The notes: generated by a model from the sequence alone, not told the origin. A stretch of DNA of 35,839 bases from Nostocoides japonicum T1-X7 (GCF_001046855.1 NZ_HF570958.1:1237730-1273568); one strand, 5' to 3'. Shown: positions 23,499-34,417, counted from the stretch's first letter. Numbers and translations are program-made.

Positions 23499-26400
23499 AT
23501 GGCGCCATCGACGACGGCAGGTAGTGGCATCGACGGACCGGCCGCGGACGCGCTCTTGAAGCTCGGGCGCTTCTTCACGCGCTGGGACGAGACGACCGAC
23601 GAGCGGGCGGTGTTCCGCGAGGGGGGCCGCCGGGGTGACGTGTTCTACCGCGACCGGTGGAGCCACGACAAGGTCGTGCGGAGCACCCACGGCGTCAACT
23701 GCACGGGCTCGTGCTCGTGGAAGGTGTACGTCAAGGACGGCATCATCACGTGGGAGGCACAGCAGACCGACTACCCGTCCGTCGGCCCGGACCGACCCGA
23801 GTACGAGCCCCGCGGCTGCCCGCGGGGCGCCGCCTTCTCCTGGTACACCTACTCTCCGACCCGGGTCCGCTACCCGTATGCGAGGGGCCTCCTCATCGAG
23901 ATGTACCGCGAGGCGAAGGCGCGCCTCCACGACCCCGTGCTCGCCTGGGCGGACGTCGTCGGCGACCCGGTGCGGCGCCGGCGCTACCAGCAGGCTCGCG
24001 GGCGAGGGGGCCTCGTCCGCATCAGCTGGGCCGAGGCCGTCGAGATCGTCGCCGCGGCCCACGTCCACACCATCAAGACCTACGGCCCCGACCGGTGTGC
24101 GGGCTTCTCGCCGATCCCCGCGATGTCGATCGTGTCGCACTGCATCGGCACGAGGTTCATCCAGCTCATCGGCGGCGTCATGACCTCGTTCTACGACTGG
24201 TACGCCGACCTGCCCGTCGCGAGCCCCCAGGTCTTCGGCGACCAGACCGACGTGCCCGAGTCCGGCGACTGGTGGGACTCGACCTACCTCGTCATGTGGG
24301 GCTCCAACGTGCCCGTGACCCGGACCCCCGACGCCCACTGGATGGCCGAGGTCCGCTATCGGGGCACGAAGGTCGTCACGGTGAGCCCCGACTACTCCGA
24401 CAACACGAAGTTCGCCGACGAGTGGATGCCCGCGCAGGCGGGCACCGACGCGGCCCTCGGTATGGCGATGGGGCATGTCGTCCTCAAGGAGTTCTTCGTC
24501 GACCGCGAGACGCCGTTCTTCACCGACTACGTCCGCCGCTACACCGACCTGCCCTTCCTCGTCCGGCTCGAGGAGAAGGACGGTGCGCACGTCCCGACGA
24601 AGTTCCTCACCTCGTCCGACCTCGCCGGAGCCCCCGAGGCGCCCGAGGAGGCGTGGAAGACGGTCGTCCTCGACGCGGCCGGCAGCCCGGTCGTCCCGAA
24701 CGGCTCGATGGGATTCCGGTATGCCGAGTCCGGCACGGGCCGCTGGAACCTCGACCTCGGCGACACCGTCCCGCTGCTCACCCTCGAGGGCGACGGATCG
24801 GAGGCGACCGAGATCCTCCTCCCGGCCTTCACCGCGCCGGACGGCTCGGGATCGGTCCTGCGCCGAGGAGTGCCGGCCCGGCGCGTCGACGGCCACCTCG
24901 TGACGACCGTCTTCGACCTCATGCTCGCCCAGTACGGCGTCGCCCGCGAGGGTATGCCGGGGCAGTGGCCGAGCGGGTACGACGACGTCGCGTCGCCCTA
25001 CACCCCGGCGTGGCAGGCCGAGATCACGAGCGTGCCGGCCGAGCAGTGCATCCGGGTGGCCCGGGAGTTCGCCCGCAACGCCGAGGAGTCCGGCGGCCGC
25101 TCGATGGTCATCATGGGGGCGGGGATCTGCCAGTGGTTCCACGGCGACGCGACCTACCGCGCCGTCCTGTCCCTTCTCATCCTCACCGGCTCGATGGGCC
25201 GCAACGGCGGCGGCTGGGCCCACTACGTCGGCCAGGAGAAGTGCCGCCCCATCACGGGGTGGGTCTCGCTCGCCAACGCCCTGGACTGGGCGCGACCGCC
25301 GCGCACCGTGCCGGGGACGTCCTTCTGGTACATGCACACCGACCAGTGGCGCAACGACGGCTACTCCGCCGACTCGTTGGCCTCGCCGCTCGCCGAGGGA
25401 CACCTCGCCGGACGGCACACGGCCGACGCCATCGCCCAGTCCGCGCGGCTCGGCTGGATGCCCTTCTACCCCCAGTTCGAGCAGAACCCGCTCGACATCG
25501 CCCAGGACGCGACCGACGCGGTCGAGCGCGGAGAGGCGGAGTCGCCGGCCGCATACGTCGCCAAGGCGTGGCAGGACGGCACCCTCAAGGCGTCCATCGA
25601 GGACATCGACGCCCCCGCGAACTGGCCCCGGACGCTCGTTCTCTGGCGCTCCAACCTCATGGGGTCCTCGGCCAAGGGCAGCGAGTACTTCCAGCGCCAC
25701 CTGCTCGGCGCCGACAACAACGTCATGGGCACCGAGTCGCCGGAGACCCCGCGGCCGACCGAGGTTGCCTGGCACGACGAGGCCCCGGAGGGCAAGCTCG
25801 ACCTCCTCATGTCGGCGGACTTCCGGATGACGTCGACGACCCTGCTGTCCGACGTCGTCCTCCCCGCCGCGACGTGGTACGAGAAGCACGACCTGTCCTC
25901 GACGGACATGCACCCGTTCGTCCACGCCTTCTCGCCGGCCATCGACCCACCGTGGGAGGCCAAGTCGGACTTCGAGCTCTTCCACCTGCTCGCCCAGCGG
26001 CTGTCCGAGCTCGCGAAGTCCCACCTCGGCGTCCGGAAGGACCTCGTCAGCGTGGCCCTCACGCACGACACACCGGGGGAGACCGCGCAGCCGGGCGGGC
26101 GTGTCCTGGACTGGAAAAGGGGGCAGGCCGAGGCCGTCCCCGGCCGGACGATGCCGGTGTTCCAGGTCGTCGAACGTGACTACACGGCGATCGCCGACAA
26201 GCTCGCGACGGTCGGGCCGCTCGCCGACTCGCTCGGCTTCACGGTCAAGGACGTCACCTACCGCCTCGAGGAGCAGACCGAGCGGCTGGCCCACGACAAC
26301 GGCGTCATGCTCGGCGGCGCGGGTGACGGCCGGCCCGCCATCGACACCGACAGCAAGCTCGCCGAGGCGATCCTCACCTTCTCCGGGACGACGAACGGCG

Positions 26401-27209
26401 AGCTCGCGGTGCAGGGGTTCGAGACCCTCGAGAAGCGGGTCGGCAAGGGGCTCGCCGACCTCGCGCGCGGCTCGGAGGAGAAGCGCGTCACCTTCGCCCA
26501 GACCCAAGCCGCCCCGGTGCCGGTCATCACCTCGCCCGAGTGGTCCGGGTCGGAGACCGGGGGCAGGCGGTATGCCCCGTTCACCGTCAACATCGAGCGG
26601 CTCAAGCCGTTCCACACCCTGACCGGGCGGATGCACTTCTATCTCGACCACGACTGGATGACCGACCTCGGCGAGGCCCTGCCGACCTACCGACCGCCCG
26701 TGGACATGCACCGCCTCTTCGGCGAGCCCGTCCTCGGGTCGACCGGAGAGCTCCAGGTGACGCTGCGCTATCTCACGCCGCACAACAAGTGGTCCATCCA
26801 CTCCGAGTACCAGGACAACCTCCTCATGCTCTCCCTCGCCCGCGGGGGCCCGACGGTGTGGATGAGCGACCGCGACGCGGCGCTCATCGACGTCCACGAC
26901 AACGACTGGGTGGAGTGCGTCAACGACAACGGCGTCTACGTCTGCCGGGCGATCGTGAGCCACCGGATGCCCCAGGGCGTCGTCTTCGTCCACCACGCGC
27001 AGGAGCGGACGATCGACGTGCCGAAGTCGGAGGCGACGGGCCGCCGGGGCGGCATCCACAACTCGGTGACCCGGCTGCTCGTCAAGCCGACGCACCTCAT
27101 CGGCGGCTACGCCCAGCTCTCCTACGCCTTCAACTACCTCGGCCCGACGGGCAACCAGCGCGACATGGTGTCCGTCGTCCGCAAACGCCGCCAGGAGGTG
27201 CAGTACTGA
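23499..27209 (+). CDS. narG: Respiratory nitrate reductase alpha subunit
   Basis: The molybdenum bis-MGD catalytic subunit (1236 aa) reduces nitrate to nitrite on the cytoplasmic face. The N-terminal FS0 [4Fe-4S] site has the NarG-type His: [18 protein letters not shown] (~65-82), with the last Cys in [14 protein letters not shown]. The molybdenum-binding Asp is at about residue 233 in [15 protein letters not shown]. Further typical stretches are [36 protein letters not shown] and, near the end, [14 protein letters not shown]. No Tat signal is apparent, as expected for NarG. The start is ATG 23499. The stop overlaps narH (TGATG). Length agrees with the family (~1220-1250 aa). Confidence 0.98.
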   Translation: MAPSTTAGSGIDGPAADALLKLGRFFTRWDETTDERAVFREGGRRGDVFYRDRWSHDKVVRSTHGVNCTGSCSWKVYVKDGIITWEAQQTDYPSVGPDRPEYEPRGCPRGAAFSWYTYSPTRVRYPYARGLLIEMYREAKARLHDPVLAWADVVGDPVRRRRYQQARGRGGLVRISWAEAVEIVAAAHVHTIKTYGPDRCAGFSPIPAMSIVSHCIGTRFIQLIGGVMTSFYDWYADLPVASPQVFGDQTDVPESGDWWDSTYLVMWGSNVPVTRTPDAHWMAEVRYRGTKVVTVSPDYSDNTKFADEWMPAQAGTDAALGMAMGHVVLKEFFVDRETPFFTDYVRRYTDLPFLVRLEEKDGAHVPTKFLTSSDLAGAPEAPEEAWKTVVLDAAGSPVVPNGSMGFRYAESGTGRWNLDLGDTVPLLTLEGDGSEATEILLPAFTAPDGSGSVLRRGVPARRVDGHLVTTVFDLMLAQYGVAREGMPGQWPSGYDDVASPYTPAWQAEITSVPAEQCIRVAREFARNAEESGGRSMVIMGAGICQWFHGDATYRAVLSLLILTGSMGRNGGGWAHYVGQEKCRPITGWVSLANALDWARPPRTVPGTSFWYMHTDQWRNDGYSADSLASPLAEGHLAGRHTADAIAQSARLGWMPFYPQFEQNPLDIAQDATDAVERGEAESPAAYVAKAWQDGTLKASIEDIDAPANWPRTLVLWRSNLMGSSAKGSEYFQRHLLGADNNVMGTESPETPRPTEVAWHDEAPEGKLDLLMSADFRMTSTTLLSDVVLPAATWYEKHDLSSTDMHPFVHAFSPAIDPPWEAKSDFELFHLLAQRLSELAKSHLGVRKDLVSVALTHDTPGETAQPGGRVLDWKRGQAEAVPGRTMPVFQVVERDYTAIADKLATVGPLADSLGFTVKDVTYRLEEQTERLAHDNGVMLGGAGDGRPAIDTDSKLAEAILTFSGTTNGELAVQGFETLEKRVGKGLADLARGSEEKRVTFAQTQAAPVPVITSPEWSGSETGGRRYAPFTVNIERLKPFHTLTGRMHFYLDHDWMTDLGEALPTYRPPVDMHRLFGEPVLGSTGELQVTLRYLTPHNKWSIHSEYQDNLLMLSLARGGPTVWMSDRDAALIDVHDNDWVECVNDNGVYVCRAIVSHRMPQGVVFVHHAQERTIDVPKSEATGRRGGIHNSVTRLLVKPTHLIGGYAQLSYAFNYLGPTGNQRDMVSVVRKRRQEVQY

Positions 27210-28897
27210 TGCGCGTCATGGCCCAGATGGGCATGGTTATGAACCTCGACAAGTGCATCGGGTGCCACACGTGCTCGGTGACCTGCAAGCAGGCCTGGAC
27301 CAACCGGGCCGGCACGGAGTACGTGTGGTTCAACAACGTGGAGACCCGCCCGGGGCAGGGGTATCCGCGCCGCTACGAGGACCAGGAGAAGTGGCGCGGC
27401 GGGTGGGTCCGCACGCGCCGGGGGCGGTTGACGCTCCGCGGGGGCAACCGGTTCCGCAAGCTCCTGACGATCTTCGCCAGTCCCGTCCAGCCCGAGCTCG
27501 AGGACTACTACGAGCCGTGGACCTACGACTACAAGGCGCTCATCGAGGCCCCGCTCGGCGACGACTTCCCCGTCGCCCGGCCCAAGTCGCTCATCACGGG
27601 CGAGGACACGAAGATCACCTGGTCGGCGAACTGGGACGACGACCTCGGCGGCGCGAGCGAGATGGGCCACCTCGACCCGATCGTCGAGGCGGTGAACGCA
27701 GCGCGCGGCGAGGCGAACGAGAAGATCCGCTTCGAGTTCGAGAAGACGTTCATGTTCTACCTGCCGCGGATCTGCGAGCACTGCCTCAACCCGTCGTGCA
27801 TGGCCTCCTGCCCCTCCGGCGCGATCTACAAGCGCGCGGAGGACGGGATCGTCCTCGTCGACCAGGACCGGTGCCGCGGCTGGCGGCAATGCATCACCGG
27901 CTGCCCCTACAAGAAGATCTACTTCAACCACAAGTCGGGCAAGGCCGAGAAGTGCACGTTCTGCTACCCCCGCATCGAGGTCGGCATACCGACCGTCTGC
28001 TCCGAGACGTGCGTCGGCCGGCTGCGCTACCTCGGGCTGTTCCTCTATGACGTCGACAAGGTGACGGCCGCCGCCTCGGTCGAGGACGAGAAGGACCTCT
28101 ACGAGGCCCAGCTCGACCTGCTCCTCGACCCGAACGACCCCGCCGTCATCCGGGCCGCCAAGGAGCAGGGCATCCCCGACGACTGGCTGGACGCGGCTCG
28201 CCGGTCCCCCGTGTACGCCCTCGCGAAGGTCTACAAGGTGGCCCTTCCGCTCCACCCGGAGTACCGGACGATGCCAATGGTCTGGTACGTCCCGCCGCTG
28301 TCCCCGATCGTCGACCTGCTCGCGAAGCAGGGCCACGACGCGGAGGATCGCGACACCCTGTTCGGCGCCATCGACGCCCTGCGGATCCCCGTCGACTACC
28401 TCGCGGAGCTGTTCACGGCGGGTGACACCGAGGTCGTCACCCGGGTGCTGCAGCGGCTCGCGGCGATGCGCGCCTACATGCGGGACGTCACGCTCGACCG
28501 TGAGCCCGACGCCGGGATCCCGGCCTCCGTCGGTCTCACCGAGGAGTCGATGCGCGCGATGTACCGGCTCATGGCCATCGCCAAGTACGAGGAGCGGTAC
28601 GTCATCCCGACGGTCTCGGCCCTCGACCACCAGCAGAAGGCGCACGAGCTGGAGGAGCTCGCGTGCTCCCTCGACTACGACGAGGGCCCGGGGATGTACG
28701 GCTCGGCCGCCTTCGGTGAGGCGAGCGGGCGTCCCGCCCCCGTCGCCGTCGAGACCTTCCAGGCGCTGCGCCAACGGCAGACGAGCGGTGCCGAGACGAG
28801 CAGCTCCTCCCTCCGCGGCCGGGTCAACCTCCTCAACTGGGACGGCAACGGCTCGCCGGAGGGTCTCTTCCCCGAGGCGCACGGAGGAGACGAGTGA
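27209..28897 (+). CDS. narH: Respiratory nitrate reductase beta subunit
   Basis: The iron-sulfur electron-transfer subunit (562 aa) links haem b in NarI to NarG. Four Cys clusters are visible: [15 protein letters not shown] near the N-terminus; [19 protein letters not shown] (~190-210); [16 protein letters not shown], where Trp replaces a Cys, as in the [3Fe-4S] centre of NarH; and [20 protein letters not shown]. These hold three [4Fe-4S] and one [3Fe-4S] cluster. ATG 27209 overlaps the narG stop, with AGGAGG upstream. The gene overlaps narJ by TGATG. Confidence 0.98.
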   Translation: MRVMAQMGMVMNLDKCIGCHTCSVTCKQAWTNRAGTEYVWFNNVETRPGQGYPRRYEDQEKWRGGWVRTRRGRLTLRGGNRFRKLLTIFASPVQPELEDYYEPWTYDYKALIEAPLGDDFPVARPKSLITGEDTKITWSANWDDDLGGASEMGHLDPIVEAVNAARGEANEKIRFEFEKTFMFYLPRICEHCLNPSCMASCPSGAIYKRAEDGIVLVDQDRCRGWRQCITGCPYKKIYFNHKSGKAEKCTFCYPRIEVGIPTVCSETCVGRLRYLGLFLYDVDKVTAAASVEDEKDLYEAQLDLLLDPNDPAVIRAAKEQGIPDDWLDAARRSPVYALAKVYKVALPLHPEYRTMPMVWYVPPLSPIVDLLAKQGHDAEDRDTLFGAIDALRIPVDYLAELFTAGDTEVVTRVLQRLAAMRAYMRDVTLDREPDAGIPASVGLTEESMRAMYRLMAIAKYEERYVIPTVSALDHQQKAHELEELACSLDYDEGPGMYGSAAFGEASGRPAPVAVETFQALRQRQTSGAETSSSSLRGRVNLLNWDGNGSPEGLFPEAHGGDE

Positions 28898-29505
28898 TGG
28901 GCCGCGGGGACGGCGCACGGGTCGCCGAGCGGGTCGTCCACCAGGCCGCCGCGTGGTGCCTGTCCTATCCGGACGAGGCCTTCGTCACCGCCCTGGGGGC
29001 CATCGCCGACGCGGTCGCCGAGCTGCCGCATTCGCCTGCCGCGCAGCGGGTCTCGTCCTTCCTCACGGCGACCCGGGGGAGAGACCTCGCCGAGCTCCAG
29101 CAGGAGTACGTCCGACTGTTCGACCTGTCGCGCAAGCACGCGCTCTACCTGTCCTACTGGACCGACGGTGACACCCGCCGCCGCGGCGAGGTGCTCGCCG
29201 GGTTCAAGCAGCGCTACCGCGACAGTGGGGCGGTCGTCGACACCCATGGGGAGCTGCCCGACTACCTCCCGATGGTCCTCGAGTTCTCGGCCCGGGTCGA
29301 CCTCGACGTGGGCGTCGAGCTGCTCCAGAGCTACCGGCCGAGCATCGAGCTGCTGCGGATCGCGTTGACCGAGGCGGGCACGCCGTACGCTGCTCTCGTC
29401 GAGGCCGTGTGCCTCACGCTCCCAGGAGCCTCTCCCGCCGACCGCGCGGCCGTCATGCGGATGGCCGGATACGGACCGCCGACCGAGAAGGTGGGGATCG
29501 CCTGA
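28897..29505 (+). CDS. narJ: Nitrate reductase molybdenum cofactor assembly chaperone
   Basis: A helical cytoplasmic chaperone of ~202 aa (TorD/NarJ superfamily) that binds the NarG N-terminus and helps insert the molybdenum cofactor and FS0. Family wording is clear: AAWCLSYPDEAFVTAL, LAELQQEYVRLFDLSRKHAL, YLSYWTDGDTRRRGEVLAGF and the conserved ELPDYLPMVLEFSA. ATG 28897 overlaps the narH stop; GTG 28894 in frame one codon earlier is an alternative and has GGAGGAG at better spacing. The stop overlaps the narI ATG. It is not part of the final complex. Confidence 0.95.
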   Translation: MGRGDGARVAERVVHQAAAWCLSYPDEAFVTALGAIADAVAELPHSPAAQRVSSFLTATRGRDLAELQQEYVRLFDLSRKHALYLSYWTDGDTRRRGEVLAGFKQRYRDSGAVVDTHGELPDYLPMVLEFSARVDLDVGVELLQSYRPSIELLRIALTEAGTPYAALVEAVCLTLPGASPADRAAVMRMAGYGPPTEKVGIA

Positions 29506-30272
29506 TGGACGTCGTGCTCTGGGGCGTGCTGCCCTATCTCACCCTGGCCCTCCTCATCGGCGGGACGATCTGGCGCTACCGCTTCGACAAGTTCGGCTGG
29601 ACGACGCGCTCGTCCCAGCTCTACGAGTCGCGGCTGCTGCGCATCGGCTCGCCGCTGTTCCACGTCGGCATCCTCTTCGTCGTCGTCGGCCACGTCGGCG
29701 GGCTCATCGTGCCGGAGTCGTTGACGGACGCCCTCGGCATCTCGGAGAACCTCTACCACTTCAACGCGCTCTTCTTCGGATCGATCGCGGGCTTCTGCAC
29801 GCTCGCCGGCATCGCCATCCTCATCTACCGGCGCCGCCGGACCGGGCCGGTGTTCATGGCGACGACGAAGAACGACAAGCTCATGTACGTCATCCTCGTC
29901 GCCGCCATCGTCCTCGGGCTCTGGACGACCGTGGTGAGCATCGGGGCGGGACATGCGGCCCACAACTACCGCGAGTCGGTGTCGCCGTGGTTCCGCTCGA
30001 TCTTCTGGCTCCACCCCGATGTCGAGTCGATGGCCGCCGCACCGATCCAGTTCCACATCCACACGCTCGTCGGGATGGTCCTCTTCGCGATCTGGCCGTT
30101 CACCCGGCTCGTCCACGCGTTCACCGCACCACTGCACTACCTCTTCCGGCCCTACATCGTCTATCGCAGCCGTGACGAGGTCGCGGGGTCGGCCGCGACC
30201 CGTGCGAGCCGTCCGGGATGGGCGCCCGTCGGGACGGCCGACCGAGACCACCAGCCGAGAGAAGGACGATGA
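29505..30272 (+). CDS. narI: Respiratory nitrate reductase gamma subunit (cytochrome b)
   Basis: A membrane cytochrome b of 255 aa with five helices, which oxidises menaquinol and passes electrons to NarH. Helices include VLWGVLPYLTLALLIGGTIW, LFHVGILFVVVGHVGGLIVP, FGSIAGFCTLAGIAILIY, LMYVILVAAIVLGLWTTVVS and HTLVGMVLFAIWPFTRLVHA. The haem ligands are the His pair in FHVGILFVVVGH and the His residues of FHIHTLVGM/RLVHAF. The C-terminus is extended by ~30 polar residues. ATG 29505 overlaps narJ. The stop overlaps the narK start region. Confidence 0.96.
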   Translation: MDVVLWGVLPYLTLALLIGGTIWRYRFDKFGWTTRSSQLYESRLLRIGSPLFHVGILFVVVGHVGGLIVPESLTDALGISENLYHFNALFFGSIAGFCTLAGIAILIYRRRRTGPVFMATTKNDKLMYVILVAAIVLGLWTTVVSIGAGHAAHNYRESVSPWFRSIFWLHPDVESMAAAPIQFHIHTLVGMVLFAIWPFTRLVHAFTAPLHYLFRPYIVYRSRDEVAGSAATRASRPGWAPVGTADRDHQPREGR

Positions 30273-31489
30273 TGACCGCCACCGCCGTCACCGACGCCGA
30301 CCTCCGCCAGGGGCAGACGAAGAACCTCGTCCTCGCTCTGTGGGCGTTCGCCATCAGCTTCTGGGCGTGGAACATGGTCGCTCCGCTCGGAGTCCGCTAC
30401 ACCGAGGAGATGGGACTCACCGCCACCCAGAAGTCCCTTCTCGTCGCGACGCCGGTTCTCGTCGGGTCGGTGGGCCGGATCCCCGTCGGGGCGCTGACGG
30501 ACAAGTTCGGCGGACGCGTCATGTTCACCGTCCTCATGCTGCTGTCGGTGCCCTTCGTCCTCCTCGTCGCCGTCGCCGGCAACGCGAAGTCGTACGGCCT
30601 GATGATCCTCTTCGGCTTCTTCCTCGGCATCGCGGGGACGACCTTCGCGACCGGCATACCCTTCGTCAACGCGTGGTTCGAGCAGTCCCGACGCGGGTTC
30701 GCCACGGGCGTGTTCGGGGCGGGCATGGGCGGCACGGCGCTGTCGGCCTTCTTCACCCCGCGGTTCGTCAAGTGGTTCGGCTACACGACGACCCACGTCA
30801 TCATCGCCGTCGCCCTCGTCCTCACGGCGGCTCTCGTGTGGTCCGCGGCGAAGGACTCGCCGCGGTGGAAGCCTGCGACGGAGCCCGTGGTGCCGAAGCT
30901 CGTCGCGGCGGCCAAGCTCGGGATCACCTGGCAGATGGCCTTCCTGTATGCCGTCGCCTTCGGCGGGTTCGTCGCCTTCTCCACCTACCTGCCCACGTAC
31001 CTGAAGGACGTGTACGAGTTCGACCTCACCGGGGCGGGCTCCCGGACGGCCGGTTTCGCGATCGCCGCCGTCATCGCCCGTCCCGTCGGCGGCATCCTCT
31101 CCGACCGGATCGGTGCCCGCACGGTCGCGGCGATCTCCTTCGCCGGCGCGACGGTCATGGCGCTCGTCGAGACGACCGTCCCACCGCCGGAGCTCCTGGC
31201 CGGTCTCACGTTCGTCGTCCTCGCCCTCTTCCTCGGGCTGGGCACCGGAGCGATCTTCGCGTGGGTCGCCGACCAGGCGCCCCCGGAGCGGGTCGGGTCG
31301 GTGACCGGCATCGTCGGTGCCGCGGGCGGACTGGGCGGCTACTTCCCGCCGCTCGTCATGGGCGCGACGTACGACGCCGTCGCCCACCGCTACACCGTCG
31401 GCCTCGTGCTCCTGGCCATCGTCGCGGCGATCGCCTTCCTCTACACGCTGTTCGGCATCAGGCGGCGGGTGGCCGTCGCCACCGCCTGA
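30272..31489 (+). CDS. narK: NarK-type nitrate/nitrite transporter
   Basis: A 12-helix major facilitator protein of 405 aa (nitrate/nitrite porter family), importing nitrate or exchanging it for nitrite. The nitrate signatures are visible: GIAGTTFATGIPFVNAWF in the fifth helix and GIVGAAGGLGGYFPPLVM in the eleventh. The loop GRIPVGALTDKFGGR is the MFS motif A. Of two adjacent ATGs, 30272 has the better distance to AAGGA; 30269 overlaps narI. Encoded last in the narGHJI-narK transcript, supplying substrate to the cytoplasmic NarG site. It converges with the GT2 gene, leaving 13 bp and no obvious terminator. Confidence 0.95.
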   Translation: MTATAVTDADLRQGQTKNLVLALWAFAISFWAWNMVAPLGVRYTEEMGLTATQKSLLVATPVLVGSVGRIPVGALTDKFGGRVMFTVLMLLSVPFVLLVAVAGNAKSYGLMILFGFFLGIAGTTFATGIPFVNAWFEQSRRGFATGVFGAGMGGTALSAFFTPRFVKWFGYTTTHVIIAVALVLTAALVWSAAKDSPRWKPATEPVVPKLVAAAKLGITWQMAFLYAVAFGGFVAFSTYLPTYLKDVYEFDLTGAGSRTAGFAIAAVIARPVGGILSDRIGARTVAAISFAGATVMALVETTVPPPELLAGLTFVVLALFLGLGTGAIFAWVADQAPPERVGSVTGIVGAAGGLGGYFPPLVMGATYDAVAHRYTVGLVLLAIVAAIAFLYTLFGIRRRVAVATA

Positions 31490-31502
31490 CGATCCGGACC
31501 GC

Positions 31503-33191
31503 TCATCCGGGTTGGCGGGCTCCGCCCGGTGCGTGGCCGCCGTCGGGGTCGTACGTCGACAGGCCGTGCTCGGTCTTCTGCCAGTAGTGCGGCTTGGTGA
31601 TGAGCTGCCAGAGCGCCTTGTACGACGCGATGGAGTGCAGGAGCCAGTAGAGGGGGTTGAGGACCGCCCAGCCGACGAGCCAGAACTCGCCGCGCTTGTA
31701 GGGGCCCATCATGTTGAGGTACACCATGAGCGCGTTGCCGACGAGGAAGTTGATGAGGCACAGCCACAGGACCAGCGGCGGCACGTCGAGAAGGGGACTC
31801 GTCCAGGGCACGATGATCGTCGCGAGGGTGAGGACGGTGAAGGGAAGCACGCCGAGGAAGGTGAGCGGTGTGCCGAAGATGAGGAGCGCGAACGACGCGA
31901 GCCGGCGAGCGCCGAGGGTCGAGACGGCTCGGGCCGGCTGGCGGGCGTGGACGAGGGCGGTCTGCAGGTAGCCCTTCACCCAGCGGCTGCGCTGGCCGAT
32001 GAAGATCCGGATCCGCGAGGTGCCCTCCTCCATCGTCGTGGAGTCGATGACCCCGACGCGGTACCCGAGCGCGCTGGCCCGGATGCCGAGGTCGGCGTCC
32101 TCGGTGACGTTGAAGGGATCCCAGCCGCCGAGCCGGCGCAGCGCCTCCGTGCGGAAGTGGTTCGAGGTGCCCCCGAGCGGGATGGGCAGGTCACGGACGT
32201 CGAGCCCGGTGAGCATGTAGTCGAACCAGTAGCTGTACTCGAGGGTGAACATCCGGGTCAGCACGTTCTCGCGTGCGTTGAAGTAGTTGAGGGAGGCCTG
32301 GAGGACGACGGTGCGATGGTCCACCCGGCGGAAGGCGAGCACCGCCTTCTTCAGCTGGTCCGGCTCCGGGGCGTCCTCGGCGTCGTAGATGACGAGGAAC
32401 TCGCCGCGTGCGACCTCGAGCCCGACGTTGCAGGCACGCGGCTTGGTCTGCGGTGCCCCCTTCGGCACGGTCACGACGACGAAGTGGTCGGGCGGGTCGG
32501 ACCGGGCGATGGCCTCCCGGGTCTCGTCGTCCTCCTCCTCGACGAGGACGATGACCTCCAGCTTGTCCGTCGGGTAGTCGACCCGGCCGAGGTTGTCCAT
32601 GAGCCGGCTGACGACGCGGGCCTCCCGGAACACCGGGACGAGGATCGTGTAGACCGGCAGGTCGTCGTCGTGGAGCGCCTCGATCTCGGCGCGCTCGACC
32701 CTCTCGACGAGGTCGTAGCGCGACCCGCGCATGGCGACGACGAACTTGAACATCGTGCTCGCGAGGAAGACGAGACTCGACACGCCGACGAGTGCCATGG
32801 CGGCCTCCCCGGGCCAGCGGACGCCGACGAGGAGGACGATGGCGGCGAGGACGAGGCCGAGCAGCTGCTGGCCGCGGGAGAGGACGTGCCGGGCCGAGTG
32901 GACCGGATCGGTGCGGTAGAGGCCGAGACCGGCCTGGTCGGCATACTGCGCCGCGAAGCCGTCGACGGTCGTGGCCGTCACGGCCCCCCAGGACCAGGGG
33001 ACGATCGTGATCGGACCTCCCACGGCGGCCGAGATGCGCTCCTGGCGGTCCGCGGTCGGCTCACCCGCGACGGCGACGACCACGACGCCGTCCTCCCGCC
33101 GGAGCGGGATCCATCCCTCGCGGGCGTATGCCGTGCGCAGCGCCGGGTCGAGCAGGCGCGCGTCGAGACTGCTGGCGGTGTCCGTGGTCAT
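31503..33191 (-). CDS. Membrane GT2 glycosyltransferase with N-terminal MshEN-like domain
   Basis: A 562-aa inverting glycosyltransferase of the cellulose-synthase-like type. Residues ~10-95 (LDPALRTAYAREGWIPLRRE, VAVAGEPTADRQERISAAVG, TVDGFAAQYADQ) resemble the MshEN/GspE N-terminal domain. Two helices follow (GLVLAAIVLLVGVRW, AMALVGVSSLVFLA). The catalytic part has PVYTILVPVFREARVV, YDAEDAPEP (metal-binding D-x-D), TEDADLGIRA (catalytic Asp) and QRSRWVKGYLQT (Q-x-x-RW). At least four C-terminal helices would form an export channel. MshEN domains elsewhere bind nucleotides such as c-di-GMP, so ligand control is possible. ATG 33191 overlaps the upstream membrane gene (ATGA). Confidence 0.92.
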   Translation of the reverse strand: MTTDTASSLDARLLDPALRTAYAREGWIPLRREDGVVVVAVAGEPTADRQERISAAVGGPITIVPWSWGAVTATTVDGFAAQYADQAGLGLYRTDPVHSARHVLSRGQQLLGLVLAAIVLLVGVRWPGEAAMALVGVSSLVFLASTMFKFVVAMRGSRYDLVERVERAEIEALHDDDLPVYTILVPVFREARVVSRLMDNLGRVDYPTDKLEVIVLVEEEDDETREAIARSDPPDHFVVVTVPKGAPQTKPRACNVGLEVARGEFLVIYDAEDAPEPDQLKKAVLAFRRVDHRTVVLQASLNYFNARENVLTRMFTLEYSYWFDYMLTGLDVRDLPIPLGGTSNHFRTEALRRLGGWDPFNVTEDADLGIRASALGYRVGVIDSTTMEEGTSRIRIFIGQRSRWVKGYLQTALVHARQPARAVSTLGARRLASFALLIFGTPLTFLGVLPFTVLTLATIIVPWTSPLLDVPPLVLWLCLINFLVGNALMVYLNMMGPYKRGEFWLVGWAVLNPLYWLLHSIASYKALWQLITKPHYWQKTEHGLSTYDPDGGHAPGGARQPG

Positions 33192-34348
33192 GCCGCACCA
33201 CCGCGGGTCACGACGGTGAGCCAGAGATGCATCGTCGGGTTCACGAGGACCGTGAGCCAGCCGAGGACCCAGAGGACGCCGGCGAGCACGACGACGAGCG
33301 CGGAGGTGAGCCTCGTCGTCGTCTGGGGAGCGACGGCGGCGGCGAACATGAGCATGAGGAGGTAGGTCGTCCCGGCCGTGCCGGGCGGGGCCAGCCCGAG
33401 GACGAAGGCGAGCAGCGGCATACCGGTGAGGATGATGCCGACGATCCCGACCCACGGGTGGCGCAGCGCGGCGGCCGCGACGATGACGATGACGGCCGGC
33501 GCGAGGTAGACCAGGCCCTCGCCGGTCTGCAGGAAGTGGCCCACCTGGGCCGCGCGGTCCGCGTCCCAGGCCGGGTAGCCGGCGACGGCGGTGACGGCGC
33601 CGACCCGGAATCCCGCTCCCAGCGCCATGAAGGCGCCGACGAGCGCGACGGTCGGGAACATGACGACGAGGACGTTGGCACGCCGGGATCCGGGTCGGGA
33701 GTGGATGATGAGCAGACTCGTGTAGGCCGCGGCGACGATCGTGAAGAGGCCGATCCGGTCCGAGAGCACGGAGGCGGCGAAGAGCAGACCCGCCCGGAAG
33801 CCCGCCTGGGTGTTGGCATACGTGACGAACCGAACGAGGTCGATCATCCCCACGCCGAAGAACAGCAGGCCCAGCGTGGCCTCGAGGTTCGTCGTGACGA
33901 CGAAGGCGAAGACGGGGGTCGTCGTGAGGGCCAGGAGGTATGCCAGCCGCACGGCCGGGGGGAACTCCTTGCGCCGCATCGACTGGAGGACGAGCTGGAC
34001 GAGGATCCCACCGAGCAGCGAGCCGACGACGGCGAGCCCGATCGCCCCTCCGGGGGTGAGGAGCGCGAGGAAGCTGCTGATCGGCGGGTAGAGCTGACGG
34101 AGCCCGGCGACGTCGGTCGAGTCCCAGGCCAGCCCGGTGACGCGGGCCTCGAGCGCACCGTTGGCGGTCCGCGGCCAGGACCCGCCGCGGGCCTGGAAGA
34201 CGACGGCGAGGAGGACGAACGGGACGGCGATCGCGACGCGCAGGACCCAGCGGGCCCAGCGCCGCTCGGGGAACTTCGCCGGATGACCGGTCGCGCTCTC
34301 CACGAAGATGGCCCTCTGGGTGGGGTACGACGCCGTCGTCGAGGTCAC
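33188..34348 (-). CDS. Polytopic membrane protein coupled to the GT2 glycosyltransferase
   Basis: A protein of 386 aa with about ten hydrophobic segments: VLRVAIAVPFVLLAVVFQA, AIGLAVVGSLLGGILVQLVL, LAYLLALTTTPVFAFVVTT, VLVVMFPTVALVGAFMALG, APAVIVIVAAAALRHPWVGI and others. The loop after the first helix (TGLAWDSTDVAGLRQLYPPI) resembles the luminal loop of GT-C-type polyprenyl-phosphate sugar transferases, but a catalytic motif is not clear. I chose GTG 34348 (AAAGGG 8 nt upstream). The stop overlaps the GT2 start by 4 bp, so the pair is co-translated and probably acts together in making or exporting a surface polysaccharide. Confidence 0.8.
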   Translation of the reverse strand: MTSTTASYPTQRAIFVESATGHPAKFPERRWARWVLRVAIAVPFVLLAVVFQARGGSWPRTANGALEARVTGLAWDSTDVAGLRQLYPPISSFLALLTPGGAIGLAVVGSLLGGILVQLVLQSMRRKEFPPAVRLAYLLALTTTPVFAFVVTTNLEATLGLLFFGVGMIDLVRFVTYANTQAGFRAGLLFAASVLSDRIGLFTIVAAAYTSLLIIHSRPGSRRANVLVVMFPTVALVGAFMALGAGFRVGAVTAVAGYPAWDADRAAQVGHFLQTGEGLVYLAPAVIVIVAAAALRHPWVGIVGIILTGMPLLAFVLGLAPPGTAGTTYLLMLMFAAAVAPQTTTRLTSALVVVLAGVLWVLGWLTVLVNPTMHLWLTVVTRGGAA

Positions 34349-34411
34349 CGCGCCGACCCTTTCCACGAACGCCCGAGGCCGCGAGTCGGTAGCCGTCCGG
34401 GCGGATCCCTT

Positions 34412-34417
34412 TGTCAA
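34412..34417 (-). promoter_or_regulatory. -35 box (TTGACA) upstream of the membrane protein/GT2 pair
   Basis: On the minus strand a perfect TTGACA lies ~64 bp upstream of GTG 34348. A matching -10 is weak (GCTACC at 18-nt or TACCGA at 20-nt spacing), so the promoter is tentative. Confidence 0.35.

Noticed and set aside
22389..27095. 1568-codon minus-strand frame running across narG into adh
   Set aside because: Only the last 332 codons (adh) are real. The rest is the complement of narG, with low-complexity Arg/Asp/Val-rich sequence.
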